Source of the DNA: Crocinitomicaceae bacterium | GTDB lineage: Bacteria > Bacteroidota > Bacteroidia > Flavobacteriales_D > Crocinitomicaceae | Length of the DNA: 45,879 nt | Assembly (NCBI GenBank): GCA_029251865.1 | Contig: JAQXCN010000064.1 | Span: 1 to 45,879, forward strand | Direction: 5' to 3' | In this document: positions 7,413-16,156 of the stretch, piece by piece | Position numbering within the stretch: the first letter of the stretch is position 1 | Layout: each line of letters starts with the position of its first letter | Translations under genes and position numbers: made by a program | Notes under the pieces: generated by a model | What the model was told of the DNA's origin: nothing | The model's input: only the letters and a program-made list of their open reading frames with translations | The model's database searches: none

Positions 7413-8735
7413 ATGAAAGCACGAACACTCAAGAAAAATAAGGTAAATGTTGTCACGTTAGGATGTTCAAAAAATATTTTTGATTCCGAAGTAATGATGG
7501 CGCAACTTAAGGCAAATAAATTTGATGTAGCGCATGAGGCTAAGGAGGACGACTCAGAAATTGTTATCATTAACACTTGTGGATTCATTGATAATGCAAA
7601 GCAGGAATCTATTGATACTATTTTGCGTTATGCAGATGCTAAGAAGGAAGGGGCCGTAGATCGAGTCTATGTAACTGGTTGTTTGTCTGAGAGGTATAAG
7701 GATGATTTGAAAAAAGAGATCCCGGAAGTAGATGGTTATTTTGGTACAAGAGATTTGCCTAGATTGCTTAAAACCTTAAAAGCAGATTACAAACATGAAC
7801 TTGTTGGAGAACGCTTATTAACGACACCTAATCATTTTGCATATTTCAAGATCGCAGAAGGTTGTGACCGTCCATGTTCATTTTGTGCAATTCCTTTAAT
7901 GCGAGGTAAACATTTATCTACACCGATAGAGGCGCTTGTTAAGCAAGCAAAGTCACTTGCAGCAAATGGAGTCAAAGAGCTTATGTTGATCGCACAGGAC
8001 TTGACGTATTACGGTCTTGATTTATATAAGAAAAGAGCACTTGCAGATTTATTGTTGAAGTTGGTAGAAGTTGAGGGAATAGAGTGGATCAGACTTCACT
8101 ATGCTTTTCCTTCAGGTTTCCCAATGGAGGTGTTGGACGTAATGAGAAACAATCCTAAAATATGTAATTATTTGGATATGCCGCTTCAGCATGGTTCAAC
8201 AAAAATACTTAAGGCTATGCGTCGAGGTATTACAAGAGAGAAAACAGAGGAGCTTATTACCAATATTAGAGAAACTGTCCCAGGTATTGCAATAAGAACA
8301 ACTTTGATTGCTGGTTATCCGGGAGAAACTGATGCTGATTTTGATGAAATGTATGATTGGGTGCAGCGTTCAAGGTTTGATAGGTTAGGGATTTTCACCT
8401 ACTCGCATGAAGAGAATACGCATGCATACAATTTTAAGGATGATGTGCCCGAAGAGGTAAAAAAAGAACGCGCTGATACAATCATGGATTTACAATCTGG
8501 AATTAGTCATGAATTGAATCAAAAAAGAGTAGGGCAAGAATTAAAGGTTCTATTTGACCGAACCGAAGGGGGGTATTTTGTCGGTAGAACTGAATTTGAT
8601 TCACCAGAGGTAGATAATGAGGTGCTTGTTTCAATGAAGGACGAATATATAAGACTTGGTGATTTCACCAAAGTCATCATAGAGAAAGCCGACCATTACG
8701 ATCTGTATGGAAGTGCCTTACCAATGAAACATTAG
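7413..8735 (+). CDS. rimO: Ribosomal protein S12 methylthiotransferase
   Basis: A 440-aa radical-SAM methylthiotransferase that modifies a conserved aspartate of ribosomal protein S12. The N-terminal UPF0004 domain supplies cluster ligands Cys18 (TLGCSKN), Cys56 (NTCGF) and Cys90 (TGCLSERY). The radical-SAM motif CDRPCSFC gives Cys151, Cys155 and Cys158. IPLMRGKHLS and DMPLQHGS are typical of RimO rather than MiaB, and a TRAM domain occupies about the last 70 residues. It has its own -7 box close to the ATG and overlaps the convergent outer-membrane protein gene by 18 bp at the 3' ends. Confidence 0.96.
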   Translation: MKARTLKKNKVNVVTLGCSKNIFDSEVMMAQLKANKFDVAHEAKEDDSEIVIINTCGFIDNAKQESIDTILRYADAKKEGAVDRVYVTGCLSERYKDDLKKEIPEVDGYFGTRDLPRLLKTLKADYKHELVGERLLTTPNHFAYFKIAEGCDRPCSFCAIPLMRGKHLSTPIEALVKQAKSLAANGVKELMLIAQDLTYYGLDLYKKRALADLLLKLVEVEGIEWIRLHYAFPSGFPMEVLDVMRNNPKICNYLDMPLQHGSTKILKAMRRGITREKTEELITNIRETVPGIAIRTTLIAGYPGETDADFDEMYDWVQRSRFDRLGIFTYSHEENTHAYNFKDDVPEEVKKERADTIMDLQSGISHELNQKRVGQELKVLFDRTEGGYFVGRTEFDSPEVDNEVLVSMKDEYIRLGDFTKVIIEKADHYDLYGSALPMKH

Positions 8736-9449
8736 GGTTCTTTTCCCGCAAGAACTTCTGGCTAAAAAACCGAGAGAAATGTTAAGTTCGAGGCTTAGTT
8801 GAATATCGAAGGCTTTAAAAGGCTTACTTGTTTGATCAGTAAAATTCTGAAAAGGGAAATTATATTCAATAGCTTGACTTTTTCTTAAGTCACTCAAGTC
8901 ATAGAGTATTCTGAGTCCAGAAACCAAGGTTACTCTCTCATTCCCCAAGATATAGCCTCCGAATCCGATAGCAACCCTAGTGATTTGTTCAGTAAATAAG
9001 GTGTTTTTTATTGGTCCATTTGCATTGTCGTTAAAATATTGTGAGCGCGTGAACCCAAATTCTGGTCCAATTTCAAGATAAGTTCCTTCTTTGGTGTGTC
9101 GATACATAGGTAAAACTCTGAATCCACTGTAACCAAAAATGACATCCGTTGTTATCTCCGTTATAGTTGGAATGTTATTTTGCGTCAATTGAAAATTTCT
9201 ATTTGAAATTCCAAGGTCAAAAACGATGGATGCTTTTTCATTAATATTTAATCCAACTTTTATGAATCCATTTGATGAGAATTTAGGGGTGACATCAATT
9301 CTAGTATCCTCATAGAGACTGAAATCACTAACAATACTCGTACCCGAAGACCCACCAATCGCAATGTCAAACCAAAATTGTCCGAACGATTGAACAGGTA
9401 ATGCAAAAGAAAGCAGGATAAATAAAGTTTTTCCAACTTTAAAATTCAT
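8718..9449 (-). CDS. Outer-membrane beta-barrel protein (PorT-like family)
   Basis: A 243-aa protein with a signal peptide (about residues 1-23, ending VQSFG-Q) and an alternating polar/aromatic pattern of about eight strands (ASIVFDLGISNRNF, TYLEIGPEFGFTRSQYF, AIGFGGYILG and others), as in the small outer-membrane barrels common in Bacteroidota. No enzymatic motif is present. The final strand (AFDIQLSLELNISLGFL) is followed by a short Arg/Lys/Cys tail that overlaps the 3' end of rimO by 18 bp. No specific function can be assigned. Confidence 0.7.
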   Translation of the reverse strand: MNFKVGKTLFILLSFALPVQSFGQFWFDIAIGGSSGTSIVSDFSLYEDTRIDVTPKFSSNGFIKVGLNINEKASIVFDLGISNRNFQLTQNNIPTITEITTDVIFGYSGFRVLPMYRHTKEGTYLEIGPEFGFTRSQYFNDNANGPIKNTLFTEQITRVAIGFGGYILGNERVTLVSGLRILYDLSDLRKSQAIEYNFPFQNFTDQTSKPFKAFDIQLSLELNISLGFLARSSCGKRTLMFHW

Positions 9450-9551
9450 ATTGTAATGTACAAATATTCAACACTGATATTAATTTATATCCGAAATATT
9501 CTGTGAAATAATTTACTTTTAAATTATTAACTTCGCAAAAAAGCATTAAGG

Positions 9552-10694
9552 ATGAAGGTATATCTTGATAACGCAGCGACAACTCCTGTGGCACCTGAGG
9601 TTTTTGAAGCTATGGCTCCAATATTTCAAGATAATTTTGGTAATCCATCTAGTACGCATCTTTTTGGGAGAGGCTCAAAGGCGATAATTGAAAAGTCACG
9701 TCGCAATATTGCGGGGCATTTAAATTGCAAACCGTCTGAGATTATTTTTACCTCTGGGGGTACTGAAGCCGACAATATGGCAATGTTCACCTCCGTTTCT
9801 GAACTTGGTGTTACGCGAATCGTAACCTCTTGCCTCGAACATCATGCAGTAGGGCACACGGCAAAAAATATAGAAAGTAAATTTAATATTGAACTTGTTT
9901 TAGTAGATGTAGATTCCAAAGGAAACGTAAACTTGGAGCATCTCGAACAAATCTTAAGTGACACTTCCAAGAAGACCCTGTTGACCTTAATGCATGCGAA
10001 TAATGAGATTGGTACATTATTGCCTATTCATGAGGTTTCTCGCCTCTGTAGAAAACATGGGGCTTATTTTCATTCTGACACAGTTCAAACGATGGGACAT
10101 TATTCATTCGATTTGGAGGTGCTAGATATCGATTTTTTAACATGTGCAGCTCATAAATTTCATGGACCGAAGGGAGTGGGTTTTTTATATGTAAAAAGTA
10201 GTGTTCATACCACAGCCTTTATTCATGGAGGTGCCCAAGAACGCGGTTTGAGAGGAGGAACTGAAAATATATATGGTATAGTGGGGTTGTCAAAAGCCAT
10301 GGATATGGCATATGAGGATTTAGAAGCACATCAAACCCATGTATATGGTCTTAAAAAGTATATGAAAGCGTGTTTTATTGCAGCGATTCCTGATGTTCAA
10401 TTTCATGGTGAAACCTCAAAGGATAGCGCGCTGTATACAGTGTTAAATGTTGACTTTCCTGAAACTGATAAAGCGTCAATGTTATTGTTTACTTTGGATT
10501 TAAAGGGGATAGCGGCAAGTGGAGGTAGTGCATGCTCCTCAGGTTCTTCTAAAGGTTCTCATGTTCTTGAAGGAATTGGAGCAAATGTAAAAAGACCAAA
10601 TACGCGATTTTCTTTTTCAAGATATACGACAAAGGAAGAGATCGATTATGCCGTGCAACAAGTTGTTGAGATATTCAAAAATAATATTGTCTAG
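9552..10694 (+). CDS. Cysteine desulfurase (NifS/IscS family)
   Basis: A 380-aa PLP enzyme releasing sulfur from cysteine for Fe-S cluster or thio-modification pathways. The N-terminal YLDNAATTPV (4-13), His97 in CLEHHAV, Lys202 in AAHKFHGPKG as the PLP lysine and Cys328 in GSACSSGS as the catalytic cysteine are all present. The short SACSSGS loop places it in the IscS/NifS group rather than SufS. No iscU or nifU is adjacent, so it may serve tRNA thiolation or general sulfur supply. A TAACTTCG sequence at 9528-9535 is a near-match to the -7 consensus. The glycosyltransferase gene follows after 10 bp. Confidence 0.92.
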   Translation: MKVYLDNAATTPVAPEVFEAMAPIFQDNFGNPSSTHLFGRGSKAIIEKSRRNIAGHLNCKPSEIIFTSGGTEADNMAMFTSVSELGVTRIVTSCLEHHAVGHTAKNIESKFNIELVLVDVDSKGNVNLEHLEQILSDTSKKTLLTLMHANNEIGTLLPIHEVSRLCRKHGAYFHSDTVQTMGHYSFDLEVLDIDFLTCAAHKFHGPKGVGFLYVKSSVHTTAFIHGGAQERGLRGGTENIYGIVGLSKAMDMAYEDLEAHQTHVYGLKKYMKACFIAAIPDVQFHGETSKDSALYTVLNVDFPETDKASMLLFTLDLKGIAASGGSACSSGSSKGSHVLEGIGANVKRPNTRFSFSRYTTKEEIDYAVQQVVEIFKNNIV

Positions 10695-10704
10695 AAATAA
10701 TACT

Positions 10705-11850
10705 TTGAAAATTTTAACCCTCTGTTCTTGGTATCCCAATGAAACAAATCCAACATTAGGAAATTTTGTTCAAAAGCATGCGGACACCATTGCTTTAAAT
10801 AACGAAACTGTTGCGCTTTCTATCTTTCCGACTGAAAAAGAAAAAACGGTCAGGTTGGTAGAGACAAAACGTGATGCCCTTCATGAGGTTGTCGTTTATT
10901 ATCCGAAACAGGTTTCTGGTTTTTCTTTCCTCCGCAGGGTAAAGAATTTCTTGGCACACAGGAGTGCTTTTCGTCAAGGTTATAGAAGGGTTCAAGAGAT
11001 TTTAGGTAAGCCTGATATTGTGCATTTAAATATAGTTTACCCTCTTGGTATTTGGGCGTTTTGGTTAAAAGTACGACATGCCATACCTTATGTTGTAACT
11101 GAAAACTCGAGTGGTTTTCATGTCGACAGCGCACATGCTTATCCAAAGCCGATCATGAAGCTCTGTGCTTTGATTCTGAAAAACGCCTCAGTTTTGATGC
11201 CAGTTAGTGAAAATCTTAAAGGTAGTTTAGAAAAAATATCAGGTGGAAAACGTTATGAAATCATATGTAACGTTGTTGATGAAAAGTTATTTAAAACAGC
11301 ATTGCCGAGGTCAGCCAACCCGTCTCGATTAATTCATATCTCAACAGGAGTCGATAGCATTAAAAACTTATCGGGTATGATTCGAGTTGCGAATCGTTTA
11401 TCTGAAAAAGGTTTCGCTATTCATTTGGATATTGTTTCAGACGGCGATATTGAATATGCAAAGAAGTTAAATAAAGCTTTAGGAGGAAGTGAAGTAGTAG
11501 CATTTCATGCTACAAAAACCACCGCTGAAATTGCAGCTATGCTGGCTAAAAGTGATGCGCTTCTCATGTTTAGTAATTATGAGAATTTCCCTTGTGTAAT
11601 TGCAGAGTCGATGATGTCTGGTAAGCCTGTAATTTCATCTAATGTAAATGGTATACCTGAGCATGTACTACCCAATTTTGGTTTACTTGTAAACCCGGGC
11701 GATGAAGAAGCCCTTTTTGAAAAGACAGCCAGCTTTATTAACGGTGACATTAAATTTGACGCCGAACATATTCGTGCATATGCTCTTGAAAACTTTGGTT
11801 ATGAATCCGTAGGACGAAAATTCAACGAAGTATACCGGTCTATACTTTAA
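10705..11850 (+). CDS. GT4-type glycosyltransferase
   Basis: A 381-aa GT-B fold glycosyltransferase. The N-terminus KILTLCSWYPNETNPTLGNF is the usual start of GT4 family members, so I place the start at the TTG at 10705, 10 bp after the desulfurase stop, rather than at an ATG 57 bp earlier that would overlap the desulfurase and add an unrelated 19-residue lead. The C-terminal donor-binding half has SNYENFPCVIAESMMSGKPVISSNVNGIPE with the E-x7-E type spacing, and GLLVNPGDEEAL. Role: transfer of an activated sugar in surface polysaccharide or glycolipid synthesis; the substrate is unknown. Confidence 0.88.
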   Translation: MKILTLCSWYPNETNPTLGNFVQKHADTIALNNETVALSIFPTEKEKTVRLVETKRDALHEVVVYYPKQVSGFSFLRRVKNFLAHRSAFRQGYRRVQEILGKPDIVHLNIVYPLGIWAFWLKVRHAIPYVVTENSSGFHVDSAHAYPKPIMKLCALILKNASVLMPVSENLKGSLEKISGGKRYEIICNVVDEKLFKTALPRSANPSRLIHISTGVDSIKNLSGMIRVANRLSEKGFAIHLDIVSDGDIEYAKKLNKALGGSEVVAFHATKTTAEIAAMLAKSDALLMFSNYENFPCVIAESMMSGKPVISSNVNGIPEHVLPNFGLLVNPGDEEALFEKTASFINGDIKFDAEHIRAYALENFGYESVGRKFNEVYRSIL

Positions 11851-11854
11851 GGTT

Positions 11855-12325
11855 TTATTTAAAGGTGAAATTCCGTTGTATTAAATAACTTATTACAACG
11901 ATAACACATGTGGATAATACATTAGCAATTGAAGGATAGAACTCAAAAAGTTCAATAAGTGCCTTGAGAAGTACCCAATTTGCACTGCTTGTTATTAATG
12001 CACTCAAACCGTATCTAAACAGTTGTATCCTCCCCTTGAGTTCACTTTGAATAAATACAACATATTTCATGAGTAAAAAACCTATGCAGAAAGAAATTAT
12101 AAAGCATGAAAAAGCACTAAGCGTATAGGATGTAAAAACAAAATCGATTTGTGATACGTACCACAATTTTTGTTCAAAAACGAATTGGTAAAATAAAAAG
12201 AAAAGTACCCAGCTCAATACAAGATTTGCGGCACCACAGGCGGCATAATAGTATGTTGTTTTATCGAATATTTTCGATACAATAGGATAGAAAACATCCA
12301 AAAACCGCCGAATCAGGTTACTCAT
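11855..12325 (-). CDS. GtrA-like small membrane protein
   Basis: A 156-aa protein with four predicted membrane helices (about residues 22-45, 55-80, 95-118, 125-148), ending in the GtrA signature VISYLIQRNFTFK. GtrA-family proteins are thought to move polyprenyl-linked sugars across the inner membrane. I chose the ATG at 12325, which overlaps the DUF2797 stop by 8 bp; the frame extends farther upstream but into the DUF2797 coding region with a non-membrane sequence. It is the last gene of the gldB-gldC-DUF2797 run and converges with the glycosyltransferase across 4 bp. Confidence 0.85.
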   Translation of the reverse strand: MSNLIRRFLDVFYPIVSKIFDKTTYYYAACGAANLVLSWVLFFLFYQFVFEQKLWYVSQIDFVFTSYTLSAFSCFIISFCIGFLLMKYVVFIQSELKGRIQLFRYGLSALITSSANWVLLKALIELFEFYPSIANVLSTCVIVVISYLIQRNFTFK

Positions 12326-13115
12326 TAATATGCAATTCAATTTCAAAACTTGTGTGACGTCTAACGTTAAAAACAGTTTGGTGGTCAAAAATAAGATATT
12401 GTCCTTTGATACCGGTAAGGATTCCCTCAAAACAATCCTGTTTTAACAAATTTAAAGTTTGAATTTTTTCAGGATATTGCGTAGTCGGGAAGTGCAGTGT
12501 AAAAATGGTATCGTCTTCTGTAAAGTATTGCTGAAGGTCATTAGGGAGTACCTCACAGCATGACCATTTCTCTTCCTCAAGATCAATGGTGCTATCTATT
12601 ATGTTTTTTAACATGGACCTCCAGTTGGTTTTATCCGTGTAAAGGGCTTTTAAGGCGACTTCTAAAACTCCGGCTAAATACCTATTTGGGGTTCTTGCCA
12701 ATACTATTGTTTGGTGTGCCCCTTGATCAATCCATCGCGTTGGCACCTGAGTTTCTCTGGTAACGCCAACTTTAACCTTATCCGTTGCTGCTAAGTAAAC
12801 AATATGAGGTTGGTTATGGTTTTTCTCTTCATACTCTAGATCTCGACCTTTCCCAAGGTGCGCTTCACAGAGTTCAGGCTTTAAAATGCATGGACTGGCT
12901 TCCGGTGCGGAAATAAAGCAATTGTAACAAAATCCTTCCCCAAATGATTTCTTGGTATGTTTTTTACATTTTCGACAGATAATAATCCCATTCCATTTGA
13001 TTCTTAATGTTTTGTGTAATAAACTGTTTATGGAAATTGAATCTCCAGCTAAATTTAAGGAATATTGTATAGGTTCCTTAAACTCGGTTCTCATTTTGGA
13101 GAGCGTCAGTCTCAT
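12318..13115 (-). CDS. DUF2797 family zinc-binding, GIY-YIG-like protein
   Basis: A 265-aa protein matching what I know of DUF2797. A Cys-rich N-terminal part (Cys47, Cys50, Cys63, Cys66, then Cys76 and Cys83) is probably a zinc site. It is followed by VYLAATDKVKVGVTR (106-120), RWIDQGA (127-133), Arg145 and Glu152, which are laid out like a GIY-YIG nuclease core. No function is established that I know of. Its ATG overlaps the gldC stop as ATGA, so translation is coupled; an alternative start is Met8. It sits between gldC and a GtrA gene. Confidence 0.8.
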   Translation of the reverse strand: MRLTLSKMRTEFKEPIQYSLNLAGDSISINSLLHKTLRIKWNGIIICRKCKKHTKKSFGEGFCYNCFISAPEASPCILKPELCEAHLGKGRDLEYEEKNHNQPHIVYLAATDKVKVGVTRETQVPTRWIDQGAHQTIVLARTPNRYLAGVLEVALKALYTDKTNWRSMLKNIIDSTIDLEEEKWSCCEVLPNDLQQYFTEDDTIFTLHFPTTQYPEKIQTLNLLKQDCFEGILTGIKGQYLIFDHQTVFNVRRHTSFEIELHINE

Positions 13116-13441
13116 TCTGGAAGAATCTCCATTTTTTCAGCAAAGTGCATGCAGTAATCTCTTAAGTCTTCGCAGATAAGATTCTCTCCTGTTGCTTTTT
13201 CAAATGTATCTGCCATTGACAGCAGTGATTGGTGAAAAAACTGCTTCATCTCTTCAATGGACATATCCTTTGTCCAAAGATCGATTTTCATAGTGTTTTT
13301 TTTATTTGGGTCCCACAATGAAAGTAAAAAAGCTGCTGCTTTTTCATTCTTAACTTTACCATCTTCCGCACTCCAATTAATTTGCGTGGGCAAATTGTTT
13401 TCATTTAGGTCAACAGAAATTTTTATTTCAGATTTTTTCAT
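13112..13441 (-). CDS. gldC: Gliding motility protein GldC
   Basis: A 109-aa soluble protein closely resembling GldC of Flavobacterium: KSEIKISVDLNENNLPTQI, WSAEDG, the IDLWTKDMSIEEMKQFF core and MADTFEKATG. It has no signal peptide. GldC supports gliding motility in Flavobacterium johnsoniae, where it is encoded beside gldB; its biochemical role is not settled. Here it follows gldB by 2 bp and overlaps the next gene by 4 bp. Confidence 0.93.
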   Translation of the reverse strand: MKKSEIKISVDLNENNLPTQINWSAEDGKVKNEKAAAFLLSLWDPNKKNTMKIDLWTKDMSIEEMKQFFHQSLLSMADTFEKATGENLICEDLRDYCMHFAEKMEILPE

Positions 13442-13443
13442 AG

Positions 13444-14472
13444 CTACGATTCAGGTTGGTATGTTTTGAGTATTGTGTTGTATTTCAGGTCAATTAGTTC
13501 AAGAAGTGATAGATTTTCACTTAACACATAATTTCTAACGATTTGGTAGCCTAGAAACTGACCCATTCGATCCGGGCTTTCTTCAGGTAATCCTATCGTG
13601 TAGGGTCCGTTATTAATTAGGTAAGCCCTGTTTTTTTCATTGCTGTCGAATAATAGATTTTCATCCATAAGATATTTGTAGAATTTCTTTTCATTCTTTA
13701 ATGCCCAATCATATTGACTTTTTGACCATCTTAATATTTCTTCAGGCGTAACATCCTTATTTTCGATGCGAAGACTCATTTCTGTAATGACATGAATTTT
13801 ACCCCAACGTATCATTTCTGCGATATGATAACCTGTGGTTTCTTTAACGAGACGCGTTGAGATCCATGCTGAGAGTATGTCTCTATCCATAAACTTCTCA
13901 TTCATACCATTTCTTATCCACTCAGGAAAGTCACTTGGGTTTAAGGATTCAAGAATTAACGGTTGGTCTCCCCCAATGTAACGTTCGAGTCCAACAAGAA
14001 TACTTTGATTGTAACAGGTTGCGTTATAGTTGAAATTTGAATTGGTAAATACGATTTCTTTGGGAGTTTTAATTTTGTTAAATGTGCCCTTAAGTCTATT
14101 AAATGCATGTTGGATTCTAAATTTATGTTGTGGGAGATTTGCATTTCTTTTCTCAATTTCTTTTTCCGTCTTTGCAATGTAAGTTTGCTTGCTAAAACTT
14201 CTTAAGCCTTGAGATAATGTACTGTCATTTTCTAGTGAAACCCCATAGCAAAAGGCAAGTAAATAAGGGGTGACTTCAGGATATTCCGTGTTGATTTCGG
14301 CAATACTTGGATTCATCCGTACAAGTTCGTTTACAGAAATAGATTCAAATTTAATTTTTGTTTGTTGTTCTTTTGAGTCCAAGGCGGCGTTTTCGTTACC
14401 GCCAATACTGAGAATAAAAACAACAATCACTGAGAGTAGAACTAAGCAGAGATAAAATATCTTTTTTTTCAT
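13444..14472 (-). CDS. gldB: Gliding motility protein GldB, apparently without a lipobox
   Basis: A 342-aa protein of the GldB family, identified by TPYLLAFCYGVS-type helices, TNSNFNYNATCYNQSILVGLERYIG (where a metallopeptidase-like fold is expected), EMIRWGKIHVITEM and the GQFLGYQIVRNYV region. GldB in Flavobacterium is a lipoprotein essential for gliding. Here the N-terminus has one hydrophobic segment (about residues 4-23) whose only Cys, at residue 9, is too early for a lipobox, and the segment ends with SIGGNEN. It is probably held by an uncleaved inner-membrane helix. It heads the operon gldB-gldC-DUF2797-gtrA and its start codon lies in an inverted repeat. Confidence 0.9.
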   Translation of the reverse strand: MKKKIFYLCLVLLSVIVVFILSIGGNENAALDSKEQQTKIKFESISVNELVRMNPSIAEINTEYPEVTPYLLAFCYGVSLENDSTLSQGLRSFSKQTYIAKTEKEIEKRNANLPQHKFRIQHAFNRLKGTFNKIKTPKEIVFTNSNFNYNATCYNQSILVGLERYIGGDQPLILESLNPSDFPEWIRNGMNEKFMDRDILSAWISTRLVKETTGYHIAEMIRWGKIHVITEMSLRIENKDVTPEEILRWSKSQYDWALKNEKKFYKYLMDENLLFDSNEKNRAYLINNGPYTIGLPEESPDRMGQFLGYQIVRNYVLSENLSLLELIDLKYNTILKTYQPES

Positions 14473-14489
14473 ATCAATAGTCTTGATAT
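14471..14489. repeat. Inverted repeat covering the gldB start codon
   Basis: Perfect 7-bp arms ATATCAA and TTGATAT flank a 5-bp spacer. In the gldB mRNA the second arm ends within the start codon (TTGATATG), so a small hairpin could mask it. In DNA the repeat could be an operator for the divergent genes. The stem is AT-rich and weak. Confidence 0.35.
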
Positions 14490-14493
14490 TGTT

Positions 14494-14501
14494 TATTTTT
14501 G
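14494..14501 (+). promoter_or_regulatory. -7 promoter box for the outer-membrane protein/nadE operon
   Basis: TATTTTTG matches TAnnTTTG, 40 bp upstream of the ATG at 14542, and lies just past the inverted repeat at 14471-14489. A repressor bound at the repeat could therefore affect both directions. Confidence 0.4.
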
Positions 14502-14541
14502 TTCAAAAGTAACCAATACTCATTTATCATTACTTCGTATT

Positions 14542-15351
14542 ATGAAAAACATTTTTAAAAGTATTTTTTGTCTCTTTATTGCTTTACCGTTTTACTCATC
14601 AGCACAAACGGCAGCTGATAAAAAGTTGCAGGCAGGTATAACATTTAATGCAGGGGCGAATTTTTTGTCACCAAGTTCAAACAAAATTGAAGCCAACGGT
14701 GGTGGTTCATTATTGAGCATAGGTTTAACTGTTCATTCTGCGTTAAAGTCTTCTCAAAATTTAGCGATTGCGACGGGTCTTGAGTTTGATTTTGGAAGAA
14801 ACGTTTACAATCCGAACACCGCAGCTTATACATTTATTGATTATTTACAAGACGATGTGGTTTTGACGAACGCGAATAATGAAACTTCGTATGAAACCAT
14901 GAGGCTTCTTTCAAGAGGCGTTTCCACGAAGAAATTAACCATTCCGCTAATGTTGCTTTTTCGAACAAATTTTATTGGAGACTTCAGGTATTTTGGGAAA
15001 TTTGGTCTTCGTAACTCTTTTTTATTAACCCACAGTATTGCAGATAACGGAATAGATGTTGCAGGTGAAGAGATTTCGACAACATTAATGTCGTCACCAG
15101 GTGAAATGTTTCTTTACAATGGTAGTATTGGTTTAACTGCAGGAGCAGAGTGGAATTTTGTAGGTTCGACTTGTTTAGTGCTTGAGGCCGGATATTATTA
15201 TGGAGTAACACCTTATTTTTTAGATCGAAAAGATGAAAATAAAACGATGTACAATATAGGTACAGAATTAATATTCCCCCCATCTAGATCATATTATTCA
15301 GCTTCAGCGGGTCAAAATCAGTTGATTTTTAAATTATCTATTCTTTTCTAA
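14542..15351 (+). CDS. Outer-membrane beta-barrel protein
   Basis: A 269-aa protein with a signal peptide (about residues 1-21, ending YSSAQ) and a repeated strand pattern (LAIATGLEFDFGRN, RYFGKFGLRNSF, LVLEAGYYYGVTPYF, NQLIFKLSILF), the last being a terminal barrel strand with a C-terminal Phe. It belongs to the broad PorT-like group of Bacteroidota outer-membrane proteins. It lies between the divergent gldB gene and nadE, which begins 2 bp after its stop, so it shares a transcript with nadE. The function is unknown. Confidence 0.75.
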   Translation: MKNIFKSIFCLFIALPFYSSAQTAADKKLQAGITFNAGANFLSPSSNKIEANGGGSLLSIGLTVHSALKSSQNLAIATGLEFDFGRNVYNPNTAAYTFIDYLQDDVVLTNANNETSYETMRLLSRGVSTKKLTIPLMLLFRTNFIGDFRYFGKFGLRNSFLLTHSIADNGIDVAGEEISTTLMSSPGEMFLYNGSIGLTAGAEWNFVGSTCLVLEAGYYYGVTPYFLDRKDENKTMYNIGTELIFPPSRSYYSASAGQNQLIFKLSILF

Positions 15352-15353
15352 AT

Positions 15354-16124
15354 TTGGATCAAGTTAAAGCACACATAGTTACGTGGCTCAACTCATATTG
15401 TGAGCGCAGCGGAATGAATGGATTTATTGTGGGTGTTTCGGGAGGTATTGACTCGGCTGTGACTTCAATTTTGTGTGCAGAAACCCATAGACCTGTTCAG
15501 TTATTGAATATGCCCCTGCGACAAAATGATATCGAATATGCCTTGGCAGTCGAACATATTAACGACCTGAAACGAAGATATCCAAACGTTTCAAGTGAAG
15601 AAATTGAATTGTCCAATGTTTTTGGAGCCTTTGAAGCGGTAATGCCTTTTGATCTTGAAAAAAACAAACTTTCTTTGGCAAACAGTAGGGCGCGTTTAAG
15701 GATGATGACACTTTATGCAGTTGGTCAAGCTAATAACTTGTTAATTGCGGGTACTGGTAATAAAGTAGAGGATTTTGGAATCGGTTTCTATACTAAATAT
15801 GGAGATGGAGGAGTGGACATCAGTCCTATTGCTGATTTGATGAAGACTGAAGTTTTTGCCTTGGCCAAATCTTTAAATGTTATTAGTGGAATACAATCTG
15901 CGGAACCAACAGACGGTTTGTGGGGTGATGGTCGAAAAGATGAAGATCAAATTGGAGCATCCTATGCAGAGCTTGAATGGGCAATGACTTTTTCCGGTGC
16001 AGTTGAAGATTTATCAACGCGTCAACGCGAAGTTCTTGAGATTTATAAAAAGTTTCACAACGCAAACAGACATAAGATGATAGCTATTCCTGTTTGTAAA
16101 ATTCCGTCTGATCTGAAACCTTAA
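15354..16124 (+). CDS. nadE: NH3-dependent NAD+ synthetase
   Basis: A 256-aa enzyme that amidates nicotinic acid adenine dinucleotide to NAD. The PP-loop SGGIDSA is at residues 29-35. ANSRARLRMMTLY, AGTGNKVEDFGIGFYTKYGDGGVDISPI and PTDGLWGDGRKDEDQIG are standard motifs. There is no N-terminal glutaminase domain, so ammonia is the nitrogen source. The start is TTG at 15354, only 2 bp after the preceding stop; no in-frame ATG precedes the PP-loop except Met21, which would remove the first helix. In Flavobacterium, as I recall, nadE is also found near gldB. Confidence 0.95.
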   Translation: MDQVKAHIVTWLNSYCERSGMNGFIVGVSGGIDSAVTSILCAETHRPVQLLNMPLRQNDIEYALAVEHINDLKRRYPNVSSEEIELSNVFGAFEAVMPFDLEKNKLSLANSRARLRMMTLYAVGQANNLLIAGTGNKVEDFGIGFYTKYGDGGVDISPIADLMKTEVFALAKSLNVISGIQSAEPTDGLWGDGRKDEDQIGASYAELEWAMTFSGAVEDLSTRQREVLEIYKKFHNANRHKMIAIPVCKIPSDLKP

Positions 16125-16156
16125 CTTTAGGTATAATTGTTGCTATTTGTAAGTAG

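Noticed and set aside
10648..10704. Extending the glycosyltransferase upstream to an ATG at 10648
   Set aside because: The extra 19 residues overlap the end of the desulfurase and do not resemble a GT4 start, whereas the TTG at 10705 gives the classical N-terminus.
12326..12430. Longer GtrA start reaching into DUF2797
   Set aside because: The added part is non-membrane sequence read from within a real gene in another frame; the ATG at 12325 fits the family.
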